This document shows positions 30,934 to 42,432 of a DNA stretch of 64,000 nucleotides, piece after piece. The stretch's first letter is position 1. Each line of letters opens with the position of its first letter. Both the position numbers and the translations under genes were made by a program. Origin of the DNA: Owenia fusiformis (Eukaryota > Annelida > Polychaeta > Sabellida > Oweniidae); assembly GCA_903813345.2 (NCBI GenBank), contig CAIIXF020000004.1, positions 19,021,513-19,085,512 of the forward strand, given 5' to 3'. The notes under the pieces are model-generated. The model saw nothing but the letters and a program-made list of their open reading frames with translations, ran no database searches and was not told the origin of the DNA.

Positions 30934-31149
30934 AGGTCATACTCCAGAGTTTCCATGTCATATAAGCCTGATAGCATTACCTCAACTATAAAGTGGTTTA
31001 ATTCAATGAAAACAAAAAATATCGAAATAGAACGTATGCATTAGCGAACCTAATCCATCCAGATACTTGATTGTTTTAAAACAAAGTGAACACAATCATA
31101 TTAACTTTCAAGATGGCTGAATACTTACTACAAAAGTTCCTTGTTCACT

Positions 31150-31178
31150 GGTCAGTATCAAGCGAAGGTAACGGCCGT
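31150..31178 (+). repeat. 29-bp direct repeat, right copy
   Basis: Identical to 14536-14564 and in the same orientation. Here the palindrome extends to TAACGGCCGTTA. Confidence 0.85.
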
Positions 31179-31610
31179 TATAGTCCATTTGTCATTTTCT
31201 GAACGTAGAAATATGTAAAAGTACGATGTTTTATTGTGTAATCACTATCATAAGAGTTTTATGAAGTGATTTAGCTGGGTTGGAGAAAGGGCAACTTTGG
31301 GGAAAAAATTATGCAAATGAAGGTTGCCATTTTCTAAAACAGGATTTTCTTCAATAATTTGAAAACTAAGTACAGAATTTTTGTGACGTGAACCGCAAAC
31401 GTAAACCTATACGTTCCCGTTTACGTTCTATGAACAAAAGTGCTTTAAGCTGAGCACATTAGAAACTGAGCAAACGTAAACCTCAAAATGATTTTTTTTC
31501 TTTTCGCTGGCGTTCTCTTTGTTCTATCTGCTCCTTTAAAAGTATAAACTATTATTCTAATGATGATGGGAGTCTTTCACAAAGGAGGTGTTTCACAGTC
31601 TGGTATTGTC
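31179..31610. other. Unassigned DNA between two large elements
   Basis: No gene recognised. AAACGTAAACC and its inverse-like GGTTTACG variants recur near 31398-31485, as also near 42400. Confidence 0.3.
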
Positions 31611-31625
31611 ACTGGGGGGTATCGT

Positions 31626-31914
31626 GATGCAACAACACCGTGTTGTTGCATCAAGATGGCCAGACTTCCGGTGATAGATTTTCGTACGATATTTTGTTTT
31701 CCCAATTTAAACCTATTTCTAGGACGAGTTGCTCAATAATGATACACGTGCAGTTAGCTCATGATCTATATTTAAAAAAACTCTCATTAGTATGCATGTA
31801 GCATCATCAAGAAGCGAGAAATTCGCGGTTTTAATTCCCCACTATTGATGCAACAACACCACTCTGTTTATTATCGATGATGCAACAACACCAATGTGCT
31901 GATGCAAAAACGCC
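31626..31914 (+). repeat. GATGCAACAACACC motif array, left end
   Basis: The word occurs at 31626-31639 (plus), 31640-31652 (minus, forming a palindrome), 31847-31860, 31879-31892 and, degenerate, 31901-31914. Repeated words near an element end commonly serve as transposase-binding sites; that use here is inference. Confidence 0.75.
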
Positions 31915-31984
31915 AATATAATGTATCATTGAATATCAAGAGAAACTGTTTTATGTTCTGTTTATAGGTCGTCGCATGAGAATA

Positions 31985-34210
31985 ACTTTGTACTATCTCA
32001 CATTTTTACGGAACTGAGAAATCAAGGTTTGAAAGTTTAGAGGTCTGTATCTTACTTAGTATTGCTATGTGAAACTTGATTTTTTGTATGTCATCTGGTC
32101 TCACCCTAGAGATATCTTATATGAAATATCATACCTTAAAACAATTTACAAGATCCTTTTTTAAAACTATGGAAATGGAGTTGATACAATTTCCCACCGG
32201 AATAACAGCTTATTTCTAATTTCAAATTGTTATATCTGATATCAACTGTTTCAACCAATCAACTCTCTAAGAATTGGTCATGTGACTTGCAAAACTTGGA
32301 GTTATATATATATCTTTTATTGACTCTTTAAACAATCTTATATTAAAACAAAGTATGCCAATATGCATGTTATTGTATCTAGAATGAAAAATAATATTTT
32401 GCTAATGTGAAAAAGTCTTCAAAAACCAAAGAATATTATTTAATAAAATAAAGAAAATTCAATTTATAAAACTTTAAAATCAATTTCTCAAATAAGTACA
32501 ATTATTTCTTAATTTTGGAATCTCAGGACACCCCTTCAAAAAGAATTTATTGCCTTTGAAACTAAGGCAGAAGTACAATGCATTGAAACCAATGATGCCA
32601 ATACGGTCCCCCACATATTTCCCTCGGTATAAACCCTGTAGCCTAAACCTCCCAGCACATTACAATGTAGCCCCTAAGGGCCGGTCCGCTGGTCATTATC
32701 AGGTTATTTTTGATACAGACCAGTTGATTTTTTCACTGGGTATAGGAGAATAACATTGCAACTGGTCCGTAATTCCATTTTGACCAGCAGGTTTCAGATC
32801 CTTAGGGCCTAAGACATAACCAATTTTTATTACATGCACATGGAAGAAATTTGAAAATAGAAAAATAAATTCTAATTCATTTTAGATTAATGAAAGTGAT
32901 GAAACCTCGATTTAGGTAATCACATTTTGTTCATTGGGATGCAGCTATCATTATCCATTCATTTTCTGTTGTGTGCTACTCTGTGGAGTACAATTGGGAA
33001 TTGAAGCAATTGTAGAAGTGGAGACTAAGAGTGGCTCTTTGTAAAGAAATTGAACCAATTTGTTACTTTTCCAAAATAAAATGTAGATGATCTAAAAACA
33101 ATGATCCCAAAAATGCAAAGAAGAATGGACAAATCTGAAAAACATACTAGATATAGTAATAAAATAAAAGATCCCAGATGTTCAGTGAAAAGCGCAAAGT
33201 AAATCATAGATGAAGAGAAAATAAAATAAGTGCTTTAAGGGACTATACTAACATAAAGATAACTCCTTATTGATATAGCCTAGTGTATGGTCAGTAAAAG
33301 TAAAGCTAGTTTAAATAGATTCAGCTTTTTTCCACAAACTATAAAACATCATTTTGAAAGAGATTTCAATAGTATACAGACAGTGATTGCCTTTGAGCAA
33401 TGTAGTGCAAAATATGACTATTTGTTTTGATTACTATATCTAGTATATAACCTATTATTATGTACTCTATTTGAAGAAACAAATAAGTAGTCTTTCATTT
33501 TCAACATTTAATTATGACAGCTTCGTATATGCATTTCTATTGCATTTGGCCATTCAAACCCCTATAAGACCTGGTAGCAGGGAAGATAAAGGGTACTTTT
33601 GACTGCTCACATGATCTAATTAACTGGTCATTTGTACTTTTCATCTTCCCTGGTAGCGAGGATTTAGGTTTTCGAGGAAATTAGTAATTCTATTTCATAT
33701 CATGTGGCCATGAATAATCCAATGAGCATCCATAATACAAAGAGTAATTGAGGGCATATAATTTTAATATGCATGGGATTACACATACTGTATCATTTTA
33801 TTTTTTGATCTACTTGTAATAGTTCTAAACTAAAACATGAAAGGCCAGGCATGCAAACTGGCATGGTATTGTGTTACAAAACATTATTTCATTCTAGATA
33901 CAATAACATGCATATTGGCATACTTCGTTTTAATATAAGATTGTTATAACTCCAAGTTTTGCAAGTCACATGACCAATTCTTAGACAGTTGATTGGTTGA
34001 AACAGTTGATATCAGATATGACAATTTGAAATTAGAAATAAGCTGTTTGTCTGGAGATGGTACAATTTCACACTGAATTCTAGCTTAATGAGAGGGAATT
34101 GAGATGGGGCATGTATCTGAGATGAAAGCCTGTGTTTCAAATAGTAAAATTCCATGTCTATCTCAATTTTTTTGAAAATGGCAGTTAGTACAAAGTTATT
34201 CTCACGCGAC
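31985..34210. repeat. Inverted repeat with ~330-400-bp arms
   Basis: The left arm (about 31985-32400) and right arm (about 33880-34210) share GTATGCCAATATGCATGTTA, TTGCAAGTCACATGACCAAT and CAACTGTTTCAACCAATCAA in opposite senses. Between them is unassigned DNA with a small hairpin at 33563-33662 (GGGAAGATAAA..AAAAGTAC / GTACTTTTCATCTTCCC). Confidence 0.75.
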
Positions 34211-34549
34211 GAGGTGTTGGTCGGGACATGAATAAAACGCGTGAGTGCGTGGTTCATGAATGAAACGTATTTTGTTTGGTTCCTTAATGTATTTGTCTTT
34301 TTCAAAGTTAAAAGGATATACAAGGTAAACTAAATACATAGGCTAAGTATTGAATCCCCGGGAGCCAACCTCATTGATATTGTATCTGAAAAATAAAGAT
34401 TATTCATTTTCTAAATTAAATCCCCTTGATTTACCGTATCGTATGGAAATTGTTTACAAAGAACTAATATAACTAGACTTTGGATATTGAACAAGTTCAA
34501 TTTCAGACTCCAGATCTGGATTTTTTTAAGCCGAGTCATCCAGAAAAAG

Positions 34550-34852
34550 ATGGATGGATGGATGGATGGATGGATGAAATAGGAAGGAGGAATAGGACAG
34601 AATAGGATGGAACGATAGGAGAGAATAGAGAAGAAAGATAGGATAGAATAGCAAGGAAGGATAAGATAGGAAGGATAGGAAGGAAAGGATATGAAGGATA
34701 GGAAGGAAAGGATATGAAGGATAGATAGGAAGGAACGGATAGGGATAGGGATAAAAGGGATGGGATAATAAGGATAGGATAGAATAAGAAGGAACGATAG
34801 GATAGAATAGTAGGATAGGATAGGAAGGATGGATGGAAGGATGGATGGATTT
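34550..34852 (+). repeat. Purine-rich simple repeat, (GATG)n then GGATA/GGAAGGATA
   Basis: Seven GATG steps (34550-34577) run into ~270 bp of GATAGGAAGGATAGGATAGA-like sequence, almost wholly purine on the plus strand. Long purine tracts can adopt triplex structures. The minus-strand open frame over it (34411-34860) is a low-complexity artefact. Confidence 0.9.
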
Positions 34853-34865
34853 TTCAACATTTTCT

Positions 34866-35175
34866 TCGCTACTCTTGACCTTCTATCAGGATACCATCAG
34901 ATCGATTTTTCTCGAAATTTCAAAACGCCATAACTTCCGAAGTCGGGTCGAAATTTGGTTTGCAGATTCTGATTCCTGAGAAAATTCTATTCTTCATTCA
35001 TAACTCAAACATTAAATTTGGAGAATTTTTTATTTTGACCTACTTTTCTCAAAACAATATCTCAAAAGTGGGTTAAAATACTTTCTGACTGCAAACACTG
35101 TGGCTAGTCGATCTATGTGGATGCAGTCAGGCACATGTAATGTTTCGTGAGTACCCGCCTCTGTACTTTTCAATG
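34866..35175 (+). repeat. Dispersed repeat family, arm 1
   Basis: GATCGATTTTTCTCGAAATT, CGCCATAACTTCCGAAGTC and GTGGCTAGTCGATCTATGTG recur inverted at 39555-40015 and 40855-40905, and directly in part at 41190-41230. It is probably the arm of a foldback element whose other parts are displaced. Confidence 0.6.
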
Positions 35176-35979
35176 GAAGAATTTTGCACTTCTGTTTGAA
35201 TAATCTATATTTACTCATCCGTGTATATCATACTTCATTGATTTACAAAACCAAAGCTACGCTATAAACACACATTCTCTGATATTTTTACGGAGAATAG
35301 ATAACTCAAACGAGTTCACTCGACCAGTTTTATCATCTCGCTCATAGCAATGAGAAGGTATGTATAATTTGCCATAGGTTTACCTTGTAATGGGGAATAA
35401 AAAATTCAAGTAATATAATTATTTCACATACATAAATATGTCTGTGTGAAGTAAAATACAAATACAATGCGTTCTATAATATTTTTGGGGCTATGTTATG
35501 AAATATCCGCTTTAAAAAAGCAATTTAATTATGATGTATCATGTGGATTAATAGACGTTCTGATTGGATTCATTGAACAGACTGGCTAGGTTTCAATTGA
35601 ATCATTTTGAATGTGTGTATTTTTAATATTTTAATCCACAGTGTCCAAAAACAATATTAATGCTATATTGGTAATTGGAAAGATTCCACTTACCACGATT
35701 TCAAAAAATTGTAAATAGATAATATTGTAACAGTCTGGCCTATTTTTGTGGATATACGTGGTAGCGTGGCTAATAATAGGCCCACTGTTTAGTAAACGGT
35801 GTTTACTTGGTGAGTTACACGGCACACGTTAAATGTGCGATTGTCCCTAAAGAATTAAACAGACATATACAATTAAATATAAAATATAAAACAGTATATT
35901 GTGGCGTTTATAAGCCCAAATAAAGATGTACATTAAATTTCAAGTCTGAATGTAAGAATGTTACGATTTTAATATCTCT
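35176..35979. other. Unassigned AT-rich DNA
   Basis: No exon, repeat or element end recognised. Confidence 0.3.
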
Positions 35980-36240
35980 CTCAAAACTCACAACTCAAAA
36001 GTCCATATAAGCTAATATTTATCACTAATAAAACAATATCCAGAGTCCATATAAGCTAATAATAATCACTAATAACACAATATCCAGAGTCCATATACGC
36101 TGTAACACTTGTACGCCTTGTAGTGTTGTATCTTCAATATTGAAAGTTCATATATATAGTGTAACACTTGCACATCTTGTATTGTTGTATCTCCAATATT
36201 AAAAGTTCATATATGTTGTAATACTTGCACGTCTTGTATT
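35980..36240 (+). repeat. Short tandem duplications
   Basis: A ~43-bp unit (AGTCCATATAAGCTAATAAT) repeats around 36000-36090. It is followed by two to three ~55-bp units (GTAACACTTGCACRTCTTGT..ATATT.AAAGTTCATATA) at about 36102-36240. Confidence 0.7.
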
Positions 36241-36259
36241 GTACTCGTAACTTGAACCT

Positions 36260-37130
36260 GAAATAGTAATCTCCTGGATCCTCTTCCATGTAGTTAGTAT
36301 GATTCAAGTTTGATGATGTGAAATCATCTAAGTCAACTATCAGCTTGGTAAATGGCTATCTCCTGGATCCTCTTCTCTGGGTTGTAGGGTAATTCAACTT
36401 TGATGATGTAAAATCATTTAAGTCTTGCTCCATAAACGTAAATCTGGATCCTCTTCACTGTATTGTAGTATAATTCAGCTTTGATAATGTGAAATCATCA
36501 AGTCCACTATCGACTCGGTAAATGGCTATCTCCTGGATCCTCCTCTCTGGGTTGTAGTATAATTCAACTTTGATTATGTGAAATAATCCAAGTCAAACTA
36601 TTGCTCTGTAAACGGCTATCTCCTGGATCCTCCTCTATGTGTTGTAGTATAATTCAACTTTGATTATGTGAAATAATCTAAGTCAAACTATCAAGTCTGG
36701 AAACGACTATCTCCTGAATTCTCCTCAATGTGTTGTAGTATAATTCAACTTTGATTATGTGAAATAATCTAAGTCAAACTATTGACTCTGTAATCCTGGA
36801 TCCTCCTCTCTAAGTTGTATATTCTAACTTCAATGACACAAAATCATCAAAGTCAAAATATCTCGCTTGATAATCTGCTAAGTCCTGGAACCTCTTCTAT
36901 GTAGATGTATATTCTAACTTCAATGACCCAAAATCATCAAAGTCAAAATATCTCGCTTGATAATCTGCTAAGTCCTGGAACGTCCTCTCTGTGAGATGTA
37001 TATTCTAACTTCAATGACCAAAAATCATCAAAGTCAAAATATCTCGTTGAACAAACTGCTAAGTCCCAGAAACTCTTCTCTGTAGATGTATAAGTCAAAC
37101 TATCACAATCTTCAAACTACCAAGTCCAAG
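36260..37130 (+). repeat. 88-bp tandem repeat, ~10 units
   Basis: TCCTGGATCCTC (or GGAACCTC in later units) recurs near 36272, 36359, 36442, 36531, 36618, 36709, 36795, 36884, 36973 and 37063. It is followed by AACTTTGATGATGTGAAATC and AAGTCAAACTA. Unit divergence grows toward the right. No lasting open frame. Confidence 0.85.
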
Positions 37131-38470
37131 GACATCTAAAACACGGCATCAACTGCTAAGTCCATGTAGCCTGCTTTCTTCACAATTAAATAATAAGGCT
37201 ACCTACAAATATAGCATGCACACAACGACATATGCAAAAATACAACATGTGAAAATATTTGACCTCTAAAATGACTAAGTTCATTTAATGTTAAGTGATA
37301 CTGATATTAAAATATTCTAAGTTCAATATTTCTCTTTTCAAAAACAACAAAGTCCTAAATAATGTTTCACCAAATATTGACTAAGTTAATTTCATACTAA
37401 GTTATACTGATGTTAAAATATTCTAAGTTAAATATTTCTTTCTCCAAAAACAACAAAGTCCAAAATAATGTTTCACCAAATACTGACTAAGTCCAATAAT
37501 GTTGTAAATCGTCTAAGTTCCTTGATGATCAAAATAGCCTAAGTTTCTCAAACACAAGTTATGTCAGCATTTCCTCTCAGTCTATGAAGGCTGGACAATA
37601 CGTCTAATGCTTTGCGCTGGGGATAGCTTCACCCTGTTGAAGTTTTGTCCAGTCTTGTAGATCTCCCTTACTTCCAGTGCAATAAATAAACTAAGTTTCA
37701 CACACTTAGTTGCATCAAAGTTTCCCAAAAATCCAAGTTCCAAAATAAACTAAGTTTCGCACACTTAGTTTCCTCAATCTGCCCTTGTATACTGCAAACG
37801 TATAGCTTGGCTCATCAGATGTATTCTACTAGGGTACAGCTTCTATCTTCATGTGTATACTGCAAACGTATAGCCTCAACACCACAAAATCAACCAAGTT
37901 CTATAAAACTTAGAAGATTTTAGCTGTTTCCCGAAATTCCGCTCTGGAGGTCCTTCCTCGACAACATCTGGCATCGCACTAACGAGCCTTCAACAGCGAG
38001 ATAGTTATATAGGCCCGATGACGTCATCGATTTTCGTACAAGATTTCAACTGTGAATTACAGCTTACTTACGCCATATTTCGCTTCAATATTGATCATAC
38101 AGCAAGATTATAATATTGACTCAAGAAATATAACAGTAATTAATCACTATCTAGTCTAATTTCACTTCGATTCCATAGAATAAAAAGCAGGAAGTAAAAT
38201 AATAAAGCTGTCATGTTAGACTACCGATCAACTACAAATTAGACTGCCAGATAAGACTGCCCGATCAACATAAACAAAATCGTGATCAAATAAATAAAAC
38301 ATGTGAACTATTTCACCTCTGTAAGTACAACCTAAGTGCTGCAAATGATACTACATTTATAAATCTTAATAATCTCAATGGGAAATTACTTTTCAAGTGT
38401 AATAATTACCTTATATACAAAAACACAGCACTTAATTAAAAATCAAAAATTTTGCATTTTTAAAATTCCG
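37131..38470. other. Unassigned DNA rich in CTAAGTY words
   Basis: CTAAGTT, CTAAGTC and CCAAGTT recur many times between 37140 and 37920, including a ~60-bp direct repeat (TAAACTAAGTTTCRCACACTTAGTT) near 37688 and 37745. TACTGCAAACGTATAGC appears twice (37790 and 37860). No coding frame recognised. Confidence 0.45.
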
Positions 38471-38638
38471 TTACAATATTATTCTTGAATTATGGTCATT
38501 TGTTTTAAGGAATCTGGAGGCTCGTTCAGCTGAGCTGACAAAATCATCAAGATTTACGGATGGTCCATCTGTTGGCTGCTCATTGTCACTTTCAAGGAAT
38601 GTTAATGGCTCTGAAACTTGTAGCCTTGCCCAAGTCGG
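38471..38638 (-). other. Open 56-codon stretch, unrecognised, possible coding remnant
   Basis: On the minus strand an open stretch of 55 residues and a stop has ordinary, non-repetitive composition (WARLQVSEPLTFLES, VNLDDFVSSAERASRFL). It has no start or clear splice acceptor. GACTTGGGCAAGGCTA also occurs inverted at about 39181. It could be a fragment of a transposon protein or an unmarked exon. I do not recognise it. Confidence 0.2.
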
Positions 38639-39374
38639 TATTTATTTACTTATCTGATCTTGAATTATTACCACCTTGTACAATCCAATGCATCATCGCT
38701 GATATTATGCTAAGTTACTCAGCGGTTCCGAGATTCCCATAATACCTAGGCTACCTAAGGGTATCGCAAAACCATATTGATTGACAAAATGGACATGGAC
38801 ACAACGTGTGACTTCAGGCTGATTGACCAATCAAAACGTTATCAGGTTGACCTGCATTAAAAAAGCAAACTACCCATCTAGGACTTGAAATTCAATGATC
38901 TGATCGAGTGTTTCTTGAGAGTTTAATATATTATGTTATTAAATGTACATTTGAATGTAAGCAGTCATTAATACTCGTCTAAATGAAATCATGCAATTCA
39001 ATGTTGATTCAAATCAAAGCTGAATTCGCGATGGAAATGCACGAAGACCTAGTCCGACAATGTAGGGCCGTCATTGATTTGTCAAATTTTACCGACAAAA
39101 ACATTGGGTTGGTAAAGCACATGGCTTTCTCTTGGGTACAAGGCGGTCATAATAGAAATCAAGATAAGTAAAAGAGACCGACTTGGGCAAGGCTATGAAA
39201 CTTGATTTGTGGGTATTCCAGTGGGTCGATGGGTCTTTTGCTCTGAATTCACTTCATTGGCGTACCTAATTTCAACATTTTCATTGTCATCATTACATGT
39301 TATGGACCCGTTTTTCAAATTAACATTATTAGCGATAAAACCATAGTTTTTTAGCCTATGGGATCGACCAGGCG

Positions 39375-39420
39375 TCCGTCCGTTTGTCCGTCCGTCCGTC
39401 CGTTGGTCCGTCCGTCTGTC
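39375..39420 (+). repeat. (GTCC/TCCG)n simple repeat
   Basis: GTCCGTCCGTTTGTCCGTCC-type tetranucleotide run. A similar GGAC run ends the repeat block at 63595-63625, which suggests related element ends. Confidence 0.75.
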
Positions 39421-39554
39421 AACATTGGCTGCACAAATTAAAACTGCTATCTGGATTGAGTCATTTCCACATTCATTTTATGCATATCCATAATGTCTAT
39501 TTGACCTATCATTGCCATTTCCAAAGTTCGACCGGTTTCCAAGAAATTGCTGAT

Positions 39555-40020
39555 TTTTAAATTTCGAGAAAAATCGATCTGATGATAGCCTTATAGAAAG
39601 TCAAGAGAAGTGAAGAAAAGATTGAAAAAATACCAGTCCAGTCCAGGTCCAGGTCCAAGTCAAGGTCCAGTTCAGGCCCAAGTCCAGATCTAGGTCTAAT
39701 CAGGTTTAATCTAGGTCAAAGGTCAAGAACTAGGTCAAATCCAGTACTTTGTCATTTTTTCAATTTTCTCAGTCGTCCTTTAATAGTTTTGCTCCGTTTT
39801 TTTAATCATCTTCCTTGGAAAAAAGCTAATCCCTACAGGCAAGTTGTTTTGATCACTTTTACCATTTTTGAGATATGGCATCCGAAAAGTAGGTCACAAT
39901 AAAAAATGTTCTTGGAATTCAATGTATGAGTTATGAAATATGTGAAGAATTGTCCAAGGAATCCGAATCTGCAAACCAGATTTTGATCCGACTTCCGGTT
40001 CGGAAGTTATGGCATTTTTG
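39555..40020 (-). repeat. Dispersed repeat family, arm 2 (inverted relative to 34866)
   Basis: AATTTCGAGAAAAATCGATC near 39565 and CTTCCGGTTCGGAAGTTATG near 40000 mirror 34895-34950. The two segments enclose the CCAGGTC minisatellite at 39636-39740. Confidence 0.6.
39636..39740 (+). repeat. Hexamer-like minisatellite (CAGGTC / AAGTCC)
   Basis: About 100 bp of CCAGGT, CAAGTC, CAGATC and TAGGTC words with a 6-bp step. It includes AGGTCAAAGGTCA at 39713-39725, and a further AGGTCA at about 39732. Confidence 0.8.
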
Positions 40021-41228
40021 AAATCTCAAAAATCGCTATTTTGGTATCCCATGTTAAGTCAATGGGGCTTGAGAAAATTATTAATTGTAACATCACAACA
40101 CTAGATACAGCTTGGATGCAGCCAACTTAATAAGAATCTACAATAGAAGCCGTCCTCAAAATCTACTTTCCTTCAAAATTTGGACACTAAAAGGCCTAAG
40201 TCAAAATCTAGGTCAAATTCATAGTTTTTCCTTTGACTACAACAAATCATATCTGAACCAACAACAAAGGACTCATCTTTTATTGATCTCATATTTACCA
40301 ATACTTTTGTTTGAAAATCAGGATATACATTCCTCTGAAGGTTCTACACTGCGTGAGCACAGGACCGTGGGTCCTTTTATCATCTGTAATGGCATTTTCC
40401 AGTTGATGGGTTTATATATAGTATTTTCAATTTTTCATTAGGGTGTCTTTAGACTACTTCTAATGGGGTGGCTAATTACTTTACTGAATGAGGAATGTTT
40501 ATCCAAACAATGGATACAAAGAAAATCTGGCCAGTTGTCCATCAGTAAATAAATCATCATGATAAAAGTAAAATTTATTAAAGCATCCATTTGTTACCGT
40601 TCTGAATCCAAATGATACATAGGTGCATCCATTTTATACATTTATGTTGACGTTTACGAAATGTTTTTCAAATATCTTCCCTATAACAGGAATATGGTAG
40701 CTGAAACTTTCACACATAGTCATACTATGTATATTGAATATGTATGCAAGATTTCAAGTCACGATGTTAAGTAGAAACTCTGAGATCACTTACCTCGATT
40801 TGCTGTCATATTTTTGCAATGATCCCATTCCCCATAATGTACGCGAGTACCCACAATACATTACATATAAATGACTGCATCCACATAGATCGACTAGCCA
40901 CAGTGGCAAAAGGCTAACACTATTAGTACAGTCTTGGCTACATGTATACAGAATTTCGAAGAATATAATTGAGGTATAGTGTCAGAATCACAAAAATAAG
41001 GAAAACTTTGAATTTGACCTAGATTTTGACCTAGACATTTTTGTGTCCAAATTTTGAAGCTAGATTGCTTTTGAGGTTCCCTTCATTTAAAGGCGTTCAT
41101 TAAATTAAGCTGTACTCGGTCGTATATATCGTATATCGTATTTTACACTTCAAAAAAAAAAATTCCCATTGACTTAACATCGGGCACCAAATTTAGCGAT
41201 TTTGAATTTTCAAAACGCCATAACATCC
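40006..41228. repeat. Foldback repeat, arms ~220 bp
   Basis: The left arm (40006-40230) has ATGTTAAGTCAATGGGGCTT, AAATTTGGACAC and AAAATCTAGGTCAAATTC. The right arm (about 41000-41228) has the inverses GAATTTGACCTAGATTTTGA, GTGTCCAAATTTTGAAG and CCATTGACTTAACAT. The open frame at 40112-40441 lies across the left arm and is not gene-like. Confidence 0.65.
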
Positions 41229-41715
41229 GATGAGTGTTGGATATCAATTTACCTTTTCGGGACCTAAATCCTATTACCTTCCTTTTTACTCAATCGGGGA
41301 GAACGAATCCAAAGAGAACAATACTTCTACGTGTGCAGTGCGCCGTGCAAGATTTCCAATAGCTCGTCGTGTTTACCGAGAACGAAAGATGTTTGTCCAC
41401 CATTTTGAATGATACTACATGTAACTGGTATCAGGGTCATCAAGCTATGGAACAGGGGTTTATGCTAATTGATTGGGTTACTATAGCTTGTAATGTTAAA
41501 GGCGATTGAACTATGTTATAAAACAACTTCCAGTACATTATGATATTTAAAAGTATAAATTTTTGAAAATACATATAAAGAATCTTCGCCCGCAGGACGT
41601 GTATTTTGAATGCCTGAGAAGAACGCAAATGGGTACTGGCCCGGTGTTGCAATAGTAGCATTTAAAAATCTGTTCTTCTCGAGATTTACGGTCTTCTGAA
41701 ATTATACTATTAATT

Positions 41716-42004
41716 GGTGTTGTTGCATCATTGCTCAAATCTAGAGGAGTGTTGTTGCATCTTCGGTTTGGTGTTGTTGCATCAATAGTGAGGAACTAAA
41801 ACCGTGAACTTCTTGCTTCTCGATGATGCTACATGTATACTAATGGCAGTTTCTTTAAATATAGATCGTGCGCTAACTTCACGTATATGTTTATTGAGAA
41901 ACTCGTCCTAGAAATGGGTTTAAATTGGGGAAACGACATATCGTACGAAAATCTATCACCGGAAGTCTGGCCATCTTGATGCAACAACACGGTGTTGTTG
42001 CATC
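41716..42004 (-). repeat. GATGCAACAACACC motif array, right end
   Basis: The word occurs in minus orientation at 41716-41729, 41748-41761 and 41770-41783, and as a 27-bp palindrome at 41978-42004. The layout mirrors the left array: the palindrome outermost, a ~195-bp gap, then three copies. Confidence 0.75.
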
Positions 42005-42432
42005 ACGATACTCCCCAGTGATTGTTTTATGACTTTTTGAATCTTATGAAATATAACAGGACGCGATTTCATTTTATTCTTCTGAACACCTTAGGGTAAA
42101 TTGATTGAAGGAACACATGTTGTATATATATATGTAGTAGATATAAGATGAAATGACATGTGGACGTTTGCTAATGTTTGTAATCTCATCAGATTTTACA
42201 TATGAAATGGGTGTCTCAGTATTCAAGTTATATTTGATTAGATTGGACACAAATTATCTCGAAAAATACACAGATTTCTGTCAAACATATTCATGAATTC
42301 GACTTATATCATTTTTGTATCGATTGAGATTGATTAAGTACTACAAATCCTTTACGGAAACACCTACATAGACTTTGATTTTTTACGTTGCAATGAACGT
42401 AAACCGGGAAACAAGTAGAACAATATGACGGT

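Larger units (their letters stand above)
14536..31178. mobile_element. ~16.6-kb inverted-repeat mega-structure with nested elements
   Basis: The outer arms (14575-14775 and 30585-31135) are inverted copies: GGGTAAAGTTGGCTGCATAT faces ATATGCAGCCAACTTTACCC, and TTCATTGAATTAAAC faces GTTTAATTCAATGAA. Inside, ~150-bp units run in plus orientation on the left and minus orientation on the right, and flip near 21.9-22.05 kb. Nested insertions lie at 15490-19734, 22207-~23250, 25371-28353, 29286-29967 and 30655-30933. A perfect 29-bp direct repeat flanks the whole. The architecture is that of a foldback element (long inverted repeats built of tandem subunits, as in Drosophila FB or Galileo). That it moved as one unit is inference. 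Confidence 0.6.
31611..42020. mobile_element. Large composite bounded by inverted ends with GATGCAACAACACC motifs
   Basis: Bases 31611-31915 match the reverse complement of 41690-42020 at high identity (landmarks GATAGATTTTCGTACGATAT, CATCAAGATGGCCAGACTTC and TGTAGCATCATC). Each end has a 27-bp palindrome (31626-31652, 41978-42004) made of two opposed GATGCAACAACAC words, and about 195 bp inward a set of direct copies of the word. The 10.4-kb interior is filled by other repeats and has no recognised transposase. It may be one element or two separate copies facing each other. Confidence 0.5.

Noticed and set aside
34411-34860. 149-codon minus-strand frame rich in S, P, I and L
   Set aside because: It translates the GGATA/GGAAGG simple repeat; low complexity only.
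35820-38100. LTR retrotransposon suspected from repeats and length
   Set aside because: No paired long terminal repeats, primer-binding site or pol motif found.
40112-40441. 109-codon plus-strand frame
   Set aside because: It runs over a foldback arm, with no recognisable domain or splice context.
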